From Furcasterigmium furcatum (taxonomy: Eukaryota; Ascomycota; Sordariomycetes; Glomerellales; Plectosphaerellaceae): DNA of 64,000 bases. Under the pieces are notes generated by a model. It worked only from the letters and a program-made list of their open reading frames with translations, did no database searches and was not told the DNA's origin. The stretch covers positions 1,800,961-1,864,960 of the forward strand of contig BCIA01000006.1 of assembly GCA_001599815.1 (NCBI GenBank), written 5' to 3'. Positions 34,024-46,088 of the stretch are shown in pieces. Within the stretch, counting starts at the first letter, position 1; the number at the start of each line of letters is the position of its first letter. The position numbers and the translations under genes are program-made.

Positions 34024-37000
34024 ATGGGCAAACTCATCCGCCTGGAGCTTTTTAGTGAGCCCAGTCCCAATCATTTCCCCAAACCATTGCCAGAGGTGCT
34101 TACGCATGGCAGATTTCAAGTCCTACAAGGGACATCATGTCCTTCTGTTCGGCGACTCTTACTTTACATCCATTATCGGCCCCAATGGATCTGGAAAGTC
34201 AAACTCGTATGCTGTCCCATCTGTACCTCCTCTGTGTTGCCCCACGGCATGCTGACTCTTCGCTTCCCTCAGCATGGACGCCATCTCCTTCGTCCTTGGC
34301 ATCAAGTCGTCGCACCTCCGATCTGCACACCTCAAGGATCTTGTCTACCGCGGCCGCGTTCTGAAGACCTCCAAGATCAACGATGACGGTTCTGCCGATG
34401 CGCCGACGGCCAACGGCCAAACCAACGGCGACGTAGACGGCGATAAATCTTCTCGGCACGATCCCAAGACCGCCTGGGTCATGGCTGTCTATGAGGACGA
34501 CGCAGGCGATGAGCACAGATGGAAGCGCAGTATCACCAATCAGGGAGCCAGCGAGTATCGCATCAACGACAAGGTCGTCTCTGCCCAGCAGTACAACGAA
34601 GCGCTGGAGGCAGAGAACATCCTGATTAAGGCCAGAAACTTTCTGGTCTTCCAAGGCGATGTGGAAGCCATCGCCTCGCAGTCTCCCCAAGACCTGACCC
34701 GTCTCATCGAGCAGATCTCGGGCAGTCTGGAGTACAAAGCAGAGTATGAAAAACTGCAGAGCGAGGTGGAGCAAGCCGCCGAGAATCAGAGCTTCCAGCT
34801 CCATCGACGACGAGGCATCAACTCGGAGATCAAGCAGTACCAGGAGCAGAAGAAAGAGGCCGAGAACTTCCAGGCCAAAACGGAGGATCGTGACACCGCC
34901 ATCGTCGACCACGCCCTATGGAAGCTCTATCATCTCCAGAGCAGCATGGACGCGTCCACCAACAAGATCGAGGAACACGAGGCAAACCTCGTCGAGTTTC
35001 GCCGCAATGTCGAGAGCTTTGAGAAGAAACTCGAGGCAGCCCGCAAGGAGCAATCATCTGCTTCAAGAGAAGTCAGCAAGATTGACAAATCCATCAAGGG
35101 AAAAGAGAGGGACATTGAAGACATGGAAAACAGCCTCGTTCCCATCAATGAAAAGGTCGAGCAGAGCACCCGGGACGTCAATGGGCTCCGCAATCGGCTG
35201 GATGCCAGTCGTAAGGAGTTGGAGGAGCAGGTTAAGGTCATCGACAGCGACAAGCAGAAGCTCAAGACTGTCGAGAAGGCTCAGGCCCTCAAGGAAAAGG
35301 AGTACCGTGAGCGGATGAAAAAGACGGGCACTGAGCTGAGCGACGCGGATCGCAAAGAGTACAACGCTCTCCGCAGCCAGGTTCTTGCCAAGGCGTCTTC
35401 AAATCAGGCCAAGCTCGACAACCTGCTCCGCCAGCAGAAGACTGACGAAGTCACCGTCAACAGCCTGAAGGGAAAGGTCGATACCATTTCAGCCACCCTG
35501 GAGAAGTTACAGGGAGAGCTGGCGACCATTGGCGAACGAAAAGCTACGACAGAAGGAACAATCAAGTCTCTCTCGCAAGAGGTCGACGCAAAGAAGAAGG
35601 AGTTTGGCGAGACCCAGTCCATCCGAGTTCGAACCAGCAGGAGACGGACTGAGCTTGAAGAGAAGCTTGCAGATGTTGCCAAGCAGCTGAGTGAAGCTGA
35701 CGATGGCCGCCGCCAGAACGATCGGGAGACACGCATGAAAGAGATGGTCAACACTCTCAAGCGAGTCTACCCCGGCGTCAAGGGCCGCATCGGCGATCTC
35801 TGCAGGCCCAAGCAGAAGAAGTACGACGAGGCAGTCATCGTCGCACTCGGCAAAGAATTTGAATCGGTCATCGTTGACACGGAGAAGACTGGTATGGAGT
35901 GTGTGCAGTACCTCAAAGACCAGCGCGCTTCCCCGATGACCTTCATTCCCCTCGACAACATCAAGGTCAACGCTGTCAACTCTGCGGTCAAGGGAATCTC
36001 CGGCTCTCGATTGACAATCGACACGATCGAGTTTGACCCTCCTTTGGAGCGAGCCATGGCGTATGCCTGTGGTAGCTCGGTCGTATGCGATTCTCTTGAC
36101 ATTGCAAAGAACATATGCTACACGAAGAGAATCCAGGTTAAGGCTGTGACTCTGGACGGCTTCGTCATCCACAAGGCCGGTCTGATGACCGGCGGCCGAG
36201 GGCCCGAGCACAAGGGCGGAAAGCGGAGGTTTGAGGAGAACGATGTCCAGTCGCTGAGGAAGGTGGCCTCCAAGTACAAGGACGAGATCGAAAACCTCCC
36301 CAAAGCAGACCGCCGGGCTGAAGAAGGGCTCCGGAACGACCTGCACGTTCTCGAGCCTCAGCTGCAAGCCGCTAAGAGCGAGCTAGCCCATTTGGAGAAG
36401 AACTACAAGAGCAAACGGAAGGAGACGGAGAACGAGGAGCGACAGCTCGAAGAGTGGGAGGAAAAGTACGGCGAGAAGGCTGACGAGCTCAAGTCGATCC
36501 AAGCGACCGTGCAGAAGTTCCAGACGGCTATCCATAAGGTGGAGGACGAGGTGTTTGGCGACTTCTGCAAAAAGCTTGGGCTCAGCAACATTCGCACCTA
36601 TGAAGCCGAGCACCAGGGAATGCAGCGAGAGCTGGAAGAGGAGCGCAAGACCTTCGAGGTTCAGAAGCAGCGCATTATGAGCTCACTCTCCTGGGCCGAG
36701 GCCAGACTCCAGGGTCTCCAGAGCAGGGTGACGAACATGGAGAAGAGGTTCGCGCACCTGGAGCAGGACTTGCAGGCCTACCAGCAGGAGAAGTCGAACA
36801 TCGAGGACAGGATGGGCGACATCTCCGACGAGCTTGACGCCCTGCGGGAAGAGCTTGAGAACCGGCGTGAGACTTTGGAGACAAAGAGCCAGAAGGTTAC
36901 TGACGCCAAGACCGAAGTTCAAAAGAGAAGCAAGGAGATCGACGTGAGGCAGAAGGAGATCAATGCTCTCAAGACCAACGTCCAGAAAGACAGTGCCAGC

Positions 37001-38020
37001 AAGTTTGCGCTTCTGAGGAAGTGCAAGTTGGAGCAGATCCAGATTCCGTTGGTCAGCGGCTCCCTCGACAGCCTACCAAACGAAGACAATCTTCTGCGCC
37101 AGGATGCCGACGCCATGGATCTGGACGACGATGATGACGACGAGCAGATGATGGACGCTGCGCTGGACGACTATGGCGTGGAGATTGACTTTGATGGACT
37201 GAATGAGGACCTCAAGACTGTAAGTGTGCGACAGACCCTTTCAGACGTCGGTGCTAACCCAAATTGTAGTCAGACGAGGACAACATCGAAGATAAACTAC
37301 TGGAAAAGATTCAGACCTTGACATCAGAGCTAGAGAAGCTAAATCCCAACATGCGAGCTATGGAGAGGCTCGAGAGCGTCGAGACAAGACTCAAAAACAC
37401 GGAGAGGGAATTTGAGGATTCGAGGACTGCTCTCAAGGACGCAAGAGACTCTTTCAACACGGTCAAGACCAAACGCTTCGAACTCTTCAACAAGGCCTTC
37501 GGCCATATCTCGGAACAGATCGCGCACGTATACAAGGACCTCACCCGGTCGGACGCGTACCCGCTGGGTGGCCAGGCATATCTGGATATCGAGGAAGACA
37601 CGGAGACACCGTACCTCTCAGGTATCAAGTACCACGCCATGCCGCCCCTAAAGCGCTTCCGTGACATGGAACACCTATCGGGAGGAGAGAAGACGATGGC
37701 CGCCCTCGCACTCCTGTTTGCCATCCACAGTTACCAACCAAGTCCATTCTTCGTCCTTGACGAAGTCGACGCTGCACTTGACAACGCGAACGTCGAGAAG
37801 ATCAAGAAGTATATCCGGGAGCACGCAGGGCCGGGCATGCAGTTTGTGGTCATCAGTCTCAAGACGGGCCTGTTCCAAGACAGCGAGAGCTTGGTAGGAG
37901 TGTACCGAGACCAAGAGGTGAACAGTTCGAGGACACTGACATTGGATGTAAGTACACGTGGCCCAGGGGACAGAGTGAGATTCAAGACTAACTGGGGCAC
38001 AGCTTCGGAAGTACGTGTGA
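34024..38020 (+). CDS. smc1: cohesin subunit Smc1
   Basis: Core ATPase of the cohesin ring with Smc3, holding sister chromatids together in the nucleus. Five exons (34024-34054, 34113-34206, 34273-37219, 37270-37947, 38003-38020) give 1255 residues, the usual Smc1 length. Walker A GPNGSGKS is at 33-40, after NFKSYKGHH. Long coiled coils flank a hinge at about 530-660 (RIGDLCRPKQKKYDEAV to SSVVCDSLDIAKN, then LMTGGRG). The C-terminal head has signature LSGGEK from 1160 and Walker B FFVLDEVDAALD, with D1188-E1189. KRFRDMEHLSGGEKTMAALALLF and the terminus SRTLTLDLRKY are Smc1-specific. The last exon encodes only LRKYV and the stop. An acidic run (DLDDDDDDEQ) precedes exon 4. Confidence 0.96.
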
Positions 38021-38831
38021 GAGTGGCATGGATGGCGTGTTGTGGATTTCCAGGGAAGCTACGAGAGAAGGGCGAGCATTTATGTACCAGCGTTTTCCTA
38101 TGTCGAGGGCTCGCGGATTAGTCCGCCCTGGGGTCGGATACCTTTTCCCTTTGCGGCGGCGACATCGTGCTGTCAATGCCTATTCTCCGTCCGCCTCTCA
38201 AGGTATATGATGGCCGGCGTTCCGGCTTTACGAATGGACTTTATTTCAGAGTTGCTAGAGTGGCCTGCCTACGCCACGCTTTTGTGTCTTATCAGACCTG
38301 CGCGTTGAGTATGTGATCGTCTCGCAAGACTGACGTCCGGATGTGGGTTGATGGCGTCTCGAGCCGTGGGACGTTGCAGGGCCAAAAGCTTGTGTGGGCC
38401 TCAAATGCAAGCCAGGTCCGGATGAGGTAAGCGCCACTGCGGCTCCACACCTCGAGGTGTGATGACTTTCTTGCCCTCCTCAACTGCTTGTCGGCATCCA
38501 TACTTTTGCTCCTTCATTCTCTTCAAACCCGTCAGGCTGTCACTCCTTACTCTCCCCTCCGCCGATCAAAGCCGTCGAGGTCTTTCAGTCTCGCGTCCTT
38601 CCCTCTCGAGAGACAGCCTTGCGCAGCATGACCAGCTTCCCGTGCGCCTGTTAAGACGTCGCTGGCGATGGGTGAGCCTTCCCTCAAGGCACCCCATCCT
38701 TGACCTCGAGCGGATCTTGAGAACCACCTCAACTCCGACATCTCCCTCCCCCGAGAAGGTCATCGTTCTCCCATTCGATAGCCGCCGGCCCCCGCCAGGC
38801 GAACGCGACTCTCGCGCGCCCCTTGCCCATC
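38021..38831. other. intergenic, leader and promoter of the TFIIE alpha gene
   Basis: About 810 bases. The last 350 are pyrimidine-rich and look like an untranslated leader. No other gene supported. Confidence 0.45.
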
Positions 38832-40205
38832 ATGGCACAACCGCTGGATCTGGCCAAGACTCTGGTGCGCTCAGTCGCTCGCGCCTTCTACGAGACGCCG
38901 GCTGTCCTCGTCGTCGACGCCTTGGTCATCCACTCGGCGTGCGTTCCCTCTGGCACTCGCGCAGTCGGATACTTTGGCTGACGGTGTCACCAGGTTGAAG
39001 GATGAAGATCTCAGGCACATGCTCGGAATGAACACGAAGGAGGTCCACAAGCTTTGCGGCAAGCTGCGCGAAGATCGTTTCCTGACTTCGTATGTGGATG
39101 GATGCGTCACCCGCCAACGCTTTTCGCTGACCTTGATTCTTGCAGGCATGTCCGCCCCGAAGCGTCCAACAACCCGGAGCAGAAGAGACCCATCAACAAG
39201 CAATACTACTTCATCGATTACAGGTCGGCGATTGACGCTGTCAAGTGGCGCATGTACACCGTGGACAAGGAGATTCAGGGCCAGCACATACCAGTGCAGG
39301 AGCGCAAGGAATACTTTTGCGCGCGATGCAAGTCGGAATGGACGCAGATGGAGGTTCTCGACAAGCCTAGTGCCATGGGCTTCTTGTGCCACAACTGCGA
39401 TTATCCCTTGACGCATGACCTGGAACGCCACACGACAGGACACCAGGAGTCGACAAGATTGAATGAGCAGTTCAAGTTCATAACCGACATGCTCCCGCGG
39501 ATCGACGGGGTTGTGATCCCGGAGAACACCTTTGAGACGGCAATCGCTTCTTACGTCCCCTTGGCGCCGGAGATCAACATGGGTCCCGGCTCTGCTGGAT
39601 TCACATCCCTCCAGCCGACAGCGGTCAAGGGTCTCGATAACATCGGCCCAAAATCTCTTTCGGTCAACATTTCCACGTCAGACGGACCATCAGAGGCAGA
39701 GCGAGTTGCGGAGCAGGCGCGGAGAGACAGGATCGCGCAGCAGAATGCTCTGCCGTCGTGGATGTCGCAAAGCACGGTCACTGGCGAGTCTTACTCGGCT
39801 GCTCCGACCGGCCCGACGCCGGCAGTGAAGCAGGATGAGACGGACACCAAGGAAGATGTCAAGCCAAAAGACAACGAAGAGGAAGACTCGGAGATGGCTG
39901 CCGTGTTTGCGCGGATCAAGGCCGAGCAGGAGGCTGCGGCAGCACGGGCACAGGAAGAAGGCAGTGACGATGAAGAAGATGACGAGGATGAGGGAGACTT
40001 TGAGGACGTCGTGGCGACGGGGAACAACTCAAGCGGTGCAACACCCGTGTCGCTGACGCCGGCACCAGCGCTGAAGCGAGACACCTCCTCTCGGGAAGAC
40101 AGCGCAGATGATCGCGGAACCAAAAGAGTCAAGTTGGAGGAGCCGGCGCCAGTGAAGGCTGAGGATGATGAGAGCGAGGAAGAGATCGAATTTGAGGATG
40201 TCTGA
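38832..40205 (+). CDS. tfa1: transcription initiation factor TFIIE alpha subunit
   Basis: Large subunit of TFIIE, which recruits and stimulates TFIIH at RNA polymerase II promoters. Three exons (38832-38938, 38994-39089, 39146-40205) give 420 residues. The N-terminal winged helix is spread over all three exons (LVRSVARAFYETPAVLVVDAL, LKDEDLRHMLGMNTKEVHKLC, REDRFLTSHVRPE, YYFIDYRSAIDAVKWRMY). A zinc ribbon follows with C126, C129, C149 and C152 (YFCARCKSEW, FLCHNCDYPL). The C-terminal half is acidic and disordered, ending EEIEFEDV, as in fungal Tfa1. Introns use GTGCGT and GTATGT donors. It lies 812 bases downstream of smc1 in the same direction, with no sign of coupling. Confidence 0.94.
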
Positions 40206-40801
40206 ATGTATTACACGGACACAGAGCGTGGGTTGGGCAAGGCCATGATGCCTCTTAGAACCTTTCATGGTTGGCTGGATGAATCCACAGCGATCTGGAC
40301 ACCAGCTCGAGACAGCTTTTTCGAATACCCCAATTATTGAATAGGTAGCTGCTTGTGAGCCCAGTGTGTGATCAGTAATGTTTAATACCCAGGTGTGTCG
40401 CCTCTCGCCGGGATGATGTCAGATCGGGCCCAAGACTTGCCGTTGCGACATCCAATTGCGGGGAGCCAAGGCCGTCTTTCCCCCATGACCTTTTCCACGC
40501 CGGCCGGCCGGGAGTGGGCCATCCTTGGTCCGGTTCACATAACTACCAACGATGTCGCCGGTTGCGACGGCGCATCGCATGTCCACACGGCACCTTCGCT
40601 GTGTTCTGCAGGCTGCCATTTCAGGCAAACATGACCCGTTCACAGCCCCTTGTTGCTGTTGCTGCCTTTATGGTTCAAGACACACCTCTACCCGGACTCT
40701 GATGTGTCAAACGGCTCTCTTGGGTAGCATCTCTCCCCGACAGCTACGGGGTTGACTTGGAAGCGCATTTTCGGGGGGGACATGTGTGTTCAAACCCCAT
40801 C
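40206..40801. other. intergenic, upstream of the DNA polymerase X gene
   Basis: About 600 bases; no gene supported. An upstream coding exon for the next gene cannot be fully excluded because its frame is open to 40757. Confidence 0.4.
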
Positions 40802-42714
40802 ATGGAGCTATTTTTCCCGCCCATATACTTGCTCTCTACTCGCCTCGGGGCCGATGAGCAGCATGATCTGGAAGCGCGCATCCCGACCTTGACATACGAC
40901 ATCAAGGAAGCAGATATCGTCCTGACGGACCTCTCGACACCGCAGAGGGCCAGGTTCGACATGCGAAGGCGTGGTTTGGCGACTGAGCCGTTGGTCTCGA
41001 GTGCCGAGCCTGGCCCTGGGCCTGAAGGGCCGGCGCGGAAGAGAAGACGGCTCGCCAGGGAGCGCGACGAAGAATCAGGTGATGTTGGCCAAAAGGGGGA
41101 GGAAAAGGTGGTTCGCGCCGTGAGGGTTGAGTGGTTTACCGAGTCCATGAACCAGCGCAAAGTACTTCCTCTGGGGAAATATATCGTCTACGAAGGTCGC
41201 GTGGCAGCGCCGGCGGAGGTGCCGGAAGCTCGTCCTCAGACACCAGAGCCGACGGTCCATTCCCCAAACGACATATTGGCTCGGGCACTCGCCGATGGTG
41301 GAAGCCCATCGTGGCAATCCCAACGATCCTCCACTTCGCCCAGGTCCAGGTTTGGCGGAGGACGGTACGCCGAGCGTCCGACCACCGCAGTCCATCCTCC
41401 ACCAGCTATCCCGCACGAGACGACTTCAGAGCATGACGCTGCCCCGGGAGACACGGAGATACCGGCATTTCTAAAGACGACATACTCTTGTCAGCGTCCC
41501 ACACCCATCCGCCCCCCGAATGAGGAGTTCGTCGAGTTGCTCAAGAAGATCCGCAAAACAAGGACCTTGCTGGGCGACAATGTTGGTGTGAGGGCTTATT
41601 CGACCGCCATTGCCACTCTAGCAGCGTACCCGTATATTCTCGCATCGGCCACTGGTGAGAACCATGATTGATCCTCCCAAAACCCGGCGCGGCTGTTGAT
41701 GCGAAGACAGAGTTAGAGCGGCTGCCCGGCTGCAGTACGAAGATTTCAAGGCTGTTCCAGGAATGGAAGACGACGGGAACCCTGGGAGAGGTCGAGATGA
41801 CAACCTCTGACCCCAAGCTGTCCGTGATAGCCCTGTTCTACGAGATCTGGGGTGTTGGAGACACAACAGCCAGGGAGTTTTACAGGAAGGGTAAGCTACG
41901 TCCCGCGCCGCATGTGCCATTGCACACTGTCGTTAAATAATTTCATCTTCAAGGGTGGAGAGACTTGGACGACGTGGTGGAATACGGTTGGCAGAGCCTC
42001 AGCCGCGTTCAGCAGATTGGAGTCAAGTACTACGACGAGTTCTCGAGATTGATTCCGCGGGAAGAAGTCGAGCGCATTGGGAACACGATCCTGCAGCATG
42101 CCCGGAGAATCGACCCGGGATTCCAGCTGACTATCGTCGGGGGCTACCGACGTGGCAAGAAAGGGAGCGGTGATGTAGATGTCGTGGTGAGCCACCCAGA
42201 CGACCGAGTGACGTCTCGCTTCATCGCCAAACTGGTGGTCAGCCTGGAGAAGACGGGACACATCACCCACACCCTGACGCTGAGCCTGCACAACAGTGAG
42301 AGGGGGCAGGAGCCGGTGAGTTGGAAAGGCAACACGAGCGCCGGGACCGGGTTCGACACGCTAGATAAGGCACTGGTCGTGTGGCAGGAGCCGGAGACCG
42401 GAGAAACGGAAGCTGGGGTCGAGAGGCCGCACCGGCGGGTGGACATGATCGTCAGCCCGTGGAAGACGGTCGGGTGTGCGGTGCTGGGTTGGAGCGGAGG
42501 CACGACGTTCCAGAGAGATCTCCGGAGGTACTGCAAGAAGGTCAAGGGCCTCAAGTTTGACAGCAGCGGCATCCGCAGCAGAGAAGACGGGAAATGGGTT
42601 GACTTGGAGGGCGGCGCGCAGGGGCCAGCACCGGACATGGCGACGGCGGAGAGGAGGGTTTTCGAGGGTCTCGGGCTGGACTGGCGGCCGCCCGAGGAGA
42701 GGTGCACGGGATGA
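40802..42714 (+). CDS. pol4: family X DNA polymerase (Pol4/lambda-like)
   Basis: Gap-filling polymerase of non-homologous end joining and base excision repair. Three exons (40802-41654, 41711-41890, 41954-42714) give 597 residues. The N-terminus (FFPPIYLLSTRL, TYDIKEADIVLTDLS, VRAVRVEWFTESM) fits a BRCT domain. After a Pro-rich linker comes the 8-kDa/fingers region (NEEFVELLKKIRKTRTLLGDN, AAYPYILASATELERLPGC, IWGVGDTTAREFYRKGW, RVQQIGVKYYDEF). The palm has GGYRRGK from 407, catalytic aspartates D418 and D420 in GDVDV, and the third at about D508 in RRVDMIV. All three metal ligands are kept, so it should be active. The start is the first in-frame ATG; upstream sequence is open but begins with TTG. 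Confidence 0.9.
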
Positions 42715-43522
42715 TACATAAGTGCCCGACTCCTCCTCCTCCTCCGGGGGAGAGGGGGGAACCATTGGGGGTGGTGATGGTGGTTCCTGATGATGAGCCG
42801 GGAGATTTTATGGCGTGACGGCGCCACGCCCGCGTTGATGCAACGGCCCGCCTGCCGCACGCCAGGTGTCAGAACTCTAATAATGACGACGGTACGGCGC
42901 CGGGATGGTTTCCCAAACTTGTGATCTTGACCTGACGGCCAGTTCAAACGCCCTTCAGAACACCATTCATTGCTGGCAGCCACGGTGCCTCCGCCAGTCC
43001 AGTGGAGATGTACACTCCGCGGTGCCAGTGCATCCATCCGTCCATCCACAATCTCCGCAACAGCGACGCCGGACGGACCCTCGCGTTTGGAATAGGGTCT
43101 GTCTCCCCTACATACTATACTGTTGCCGTTCTTGGCAGAATGAAATGGCGTCGGCCTAATCCCTTTGATGGGGGGGCAGATGCCGGTGGGTTTCACGACT
43201 CGGATCGGATGGTTTGCGCTCCCATGACGCGGACGCTCGGCAGCTTCTTGAGACGGAACTGGTGCGTGGAAGTCACGGCTCGAGGAAAATGGAGCCTCCC
43301 AGGGCGGACTTTTCAGGGGCCCCGACCCCTTGTTCTCGGCTCGCAGAGCCGGCGGGGTTCCAGGTCTGCCCGACCCTGGAGCTCCATGAAATAAATAGTC
43401 TGGGGCCCCGTCGATGTCTCTCGGCCCAAGTTGGACACATCCAACATCCAATCTTCACCCACAAGCGTCCAGTTCGATCGACTCCTCCCTTCTAGCCCCC
43501 ATTATCCCCACCCAAACTCGCA
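42715..43522. other. intergenic, upstream of the MAPEG gene
   Basis: About 800 bases. Open frames on the minus strand that run into it are antisense shadows of the polymerase gene. No gene supported. Confidence 0.45.
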
Positions 43523-44179
43523 ATGGCTCTCACATTGACCCTGCCGAGCGAATACGGGTGAGTATCCTGTGCTTCAGGGCAACGCTCTTGAAGCGCGCCA
43601 TTGTGCTGATTCGTACCAATCTCAGCTATGTCCTGCTGGCCGCCACCTCGTCCTTCTTCCTCAACACCGTCCACAGCTTCGTCACGTCCAAGCACCGCAA
43701 GCTGAGCGGGCAGAAGTACCCCATCGCGTACGCATCGAATGAGCTGGCAGCGAAAGACCCCAAGGCGCACAAGTTCAACTGTGGTATGTCTTGCCCACGC
43801 GCCCGTTGACCCCCCCAGGCTGCCCCTTCTGACTTGACGCGCCGCTCCAGCCCAGCGCGCCCACAACAACTACACCGAGAACCAGATCTCCTTCCTCGGC
43901 GCCCTGCTCATTTCGGGCCTCCGCTTCCCCGTCCCTGCCGCTAGCCTCGGCGCCGCTTGGGTTGTCGCCCGTCTCCTCTATGTCATTGGATACACCAGCG
44001 ATGTCGGTCCCAAGGGCCGCGAAGTGTGCGTCCACATCCGCTGCCTCCCAGTTCGTCAAACAGTGACTGTCCCGCTAACCCACCTATCGTACAGTGGCGC
44101 CATCGCCGGCACCCTCGCGGACATTGCGCTCAAGTTCACTGCGCTGTATACTTCCCTGGGATTCGCCCTCAACTGGTAA
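43523..44179 (+). CDS. microsomal glutathione S-transferase 3-like (MAPEG)
   Basis: Small ER membrane enzyme of the MAPEG superfamily; MGST3 relatives conjugate or reduce lipid hydroperoxides with glutathione. Four exons (43523-43557, 43626-43783, 43851-44025, 44095-44179) give 150 residues with about four transmembrane helices. Diagnostic text is RAHNNYTENQISFLGALLISGLRFP, corresponding to the glutathione-binding RAHxNxxE-type motif, then AAWVVARLLYVIGYTSDVGPKGR. The N-terminus (LTLPSEYGYVLLAATSSFFLNT) is as in fungal MGST3. A candidate AATAAA signal lies 75 bases after the stop. Introns: GTGAGT..CTCAG, GTATGT..CCAG and GTGCGT..ACAG. Substrate is unknown. Confidence 0.9.
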
Positions 44180-44254
44180 ATAGATCAGTAGCGAGACGTC
44201 CAAGGAAGGACATTCTGTTGTGGCGAGCACCGTGTTTCTGTTCCGCGCCTGAAA

Positions 44255-44260
44255 AATAAA
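44255..44260 (+). terminator. candidate polyadenylation signal (AATAAA)
   Basis: Perfect AATAAA, 75 bases after the MAPEG stop codon, in the right place for a fungal 3' end. Motif match only. Confidence 0.5.
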
Positions 44261-44381
44261 CCCGGAAACGCTGTACAGTCCAGTTTGGTCGTTCTCCTTG
44301 GAGATTGGTGTGATTTTTTGGTGTACTGTTTCATCGGCACCTGCCGGTTCGTGACGCTAGAACACCAGTTGAGCCGTCGCT

Positions 44382-46088
44382 TCATCGGCGGCGCCTCACG
44401 CGGCGAAGCTCCGAGCCGCGGTCTGAGTCTTGCGTCGCGTCCAATGGCTCCTGCTCTTCTGTGGCCCGCTCGATGCCATTGTTTCCCAGGAGATAGTCTC
44501 CGAGGTACTTCATCGCATGGAAAATCTCCTCTCCGGTAGGGATGATGTGTTCCTTGGGTAGGAGGAAGCCGTAGCTGCCCGTGTCGCGCAGCTTGATTTG
44601 GTAGCTGAAGTGAGCTCCGAGCTCGTGAAAGAACCAGTCAATGGCGGATCCACCTCCGGTTTCGACGCGTGAGTGGTGCTGCGGAGACTCCAGGACAGCC
44701 CCTTTGCAAGCCGACGTCACCGAATAGCTCTCCCCACTGGACAGGCGGATCGCCTTGGAGAGCCCGACCGCCAGCTCCTCGAGGTTCTCCCGGTTTGGCG
44801 GGTCCACGTGACAGGTGTACGCGAATGGGAACAAGACCTGCTGCGAGTAGGAGTGAAGATCAATCAACCCGACAAACCTGACGTTGTGGTTCCGCGTCTG
44901 GTTGCGAGCCCAGTCCGCCAGGGCAAGGGCCTCAACAGCCTCCCAGGGCTCACTACCGCCGTAGCTCTCCGAGCAAGGGTCGCGGCTGAAGCCTGAGTTG
45001 TCCCACTCGAACCCGAAAGCATGATCGAGGTCGAGGCCGCGACAGAAGCGCATGCCCGTGTGCTGACGAGACTTGCGCCACAGCCTGTCCACCTGCCAAG
45101 TGTATTCGACGCCGTCGGGATTCATGACGGGGATGAATATCACATCAAAATGTTCAAGGAGCTTGGTGATCATGCGCTCCCTCCCGTAGTTGCTGACGAA
45201 TGACCAGGCCACGTAATTGACTGTCGTCGTGGAGATCCATTCGCGCGCATGTAGGCCACCTGTGACGACAAGAGTTTTTCTGGCGTGCGCGCTCTCGTCG
45301 GACCTGCCGATGCCCAGCTTCAAGGCAGGAATGTCTCTGCCTTCGTAGGACGACCCGATGGAAATGACGCGGGCAATGGAGGGAAACATGGCCTCCATGA
45401 GCTTCATCCAGGGCACGATCACCTAGTCAAGACAAGTCAGCACAGTACTAGGCATGATGATGGCTAGCCTGTTGGCCAGTGGCCGGATGGCGCCTACCGA
45501 GAGTGGCCTGTAATCACGGAAGAAGACATTGTCGCCTTCGTCCGTCAACGGCCGCAAAAAAGCCGCCCCATCTTCCGAGATAGGGATCTGTCGGCCAGCA
45601 TCGGCCAGGGAGGGATATGTCCCGTAGACGGCGGCCGCAACATCCGGGATCAACGTTCGGTGCGCATTGTGGAGGGATTCTGGCAGAAGGCCCAGGAACG
45701 AGGAGACCCTGTCCTTTCGCAGGCGAATGTCCACAAAGTCTTCTGTCGCCGCCCACACATCCAAGAACAGACGATCTGCCGATTCTGCCAGTGCCTCCTC
45801 CTCGCCGGGTGTTGTTACGTTGAAGCGGAGGACCACCTCATCAGCGTACTTCTTGAGGGAAGGGACCGGGAGTCGAGAGTCGGCAGCCTCGGATTTCCTA
45901 GGGGGCCGGCCAAATATGAGTTCAACAGCTCCGTCGCGGATCCATGTGAGCAGGGGGAAGAGGCGCGGCGGCGAGGAGGAGGTCGTCTGGGAGGCATCGT
46001 CGCGAATTGGCCGGGGTACGCTTCCGACAACCGGAGGGGCGAGAGCGGCGAGAGCGAGGAAACCAGCGGCTGCTCGTCGGATTCGCAT
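44382..46088 (-). CDS. ecm14: inactive metallocarboxypeptidase-like protein Ecm14
   Basis: M14 carboxypeptidase-fold secretory protein of the Ecm14 group. Two exons (46088-45498, 45422-44382) give 543 residues. A signal peptide covers about 1-22 (MRIRRAAAGFLALAALAPPVVG); a prodomain runs to about 195 and ends FFRDYRPLSVIVPW. Zinc ligands are kept: H255 and E258 in GGLHAREW and H387 in LIDLHSY. Catalytic and substrate residues are not. The general-base Glu (E270 of carboxypeptidase A) is Lys, at about K474 in IKLRDTG. The Asn-Arg substrate pair reads Asp-His (LDHAF), and the Tyr248 position is Phe in DWFFHE. The fold is intact while catalysis should be lost, as known for Ecm14. A cell-wall role is inferred from the yeast name. 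Confidence 0.92.

Noticed and set aside
35507..36367. 286-codon minus-strand frame
   Set aside because: Antisense to the Smc1 hinge; no family features.
42144..43451. 435-codon minus-strand frame
   Set aside because: Largely antisense to the polymerase X palm, which has intact catalytic motifs; the remainder has no recognisable sequence.
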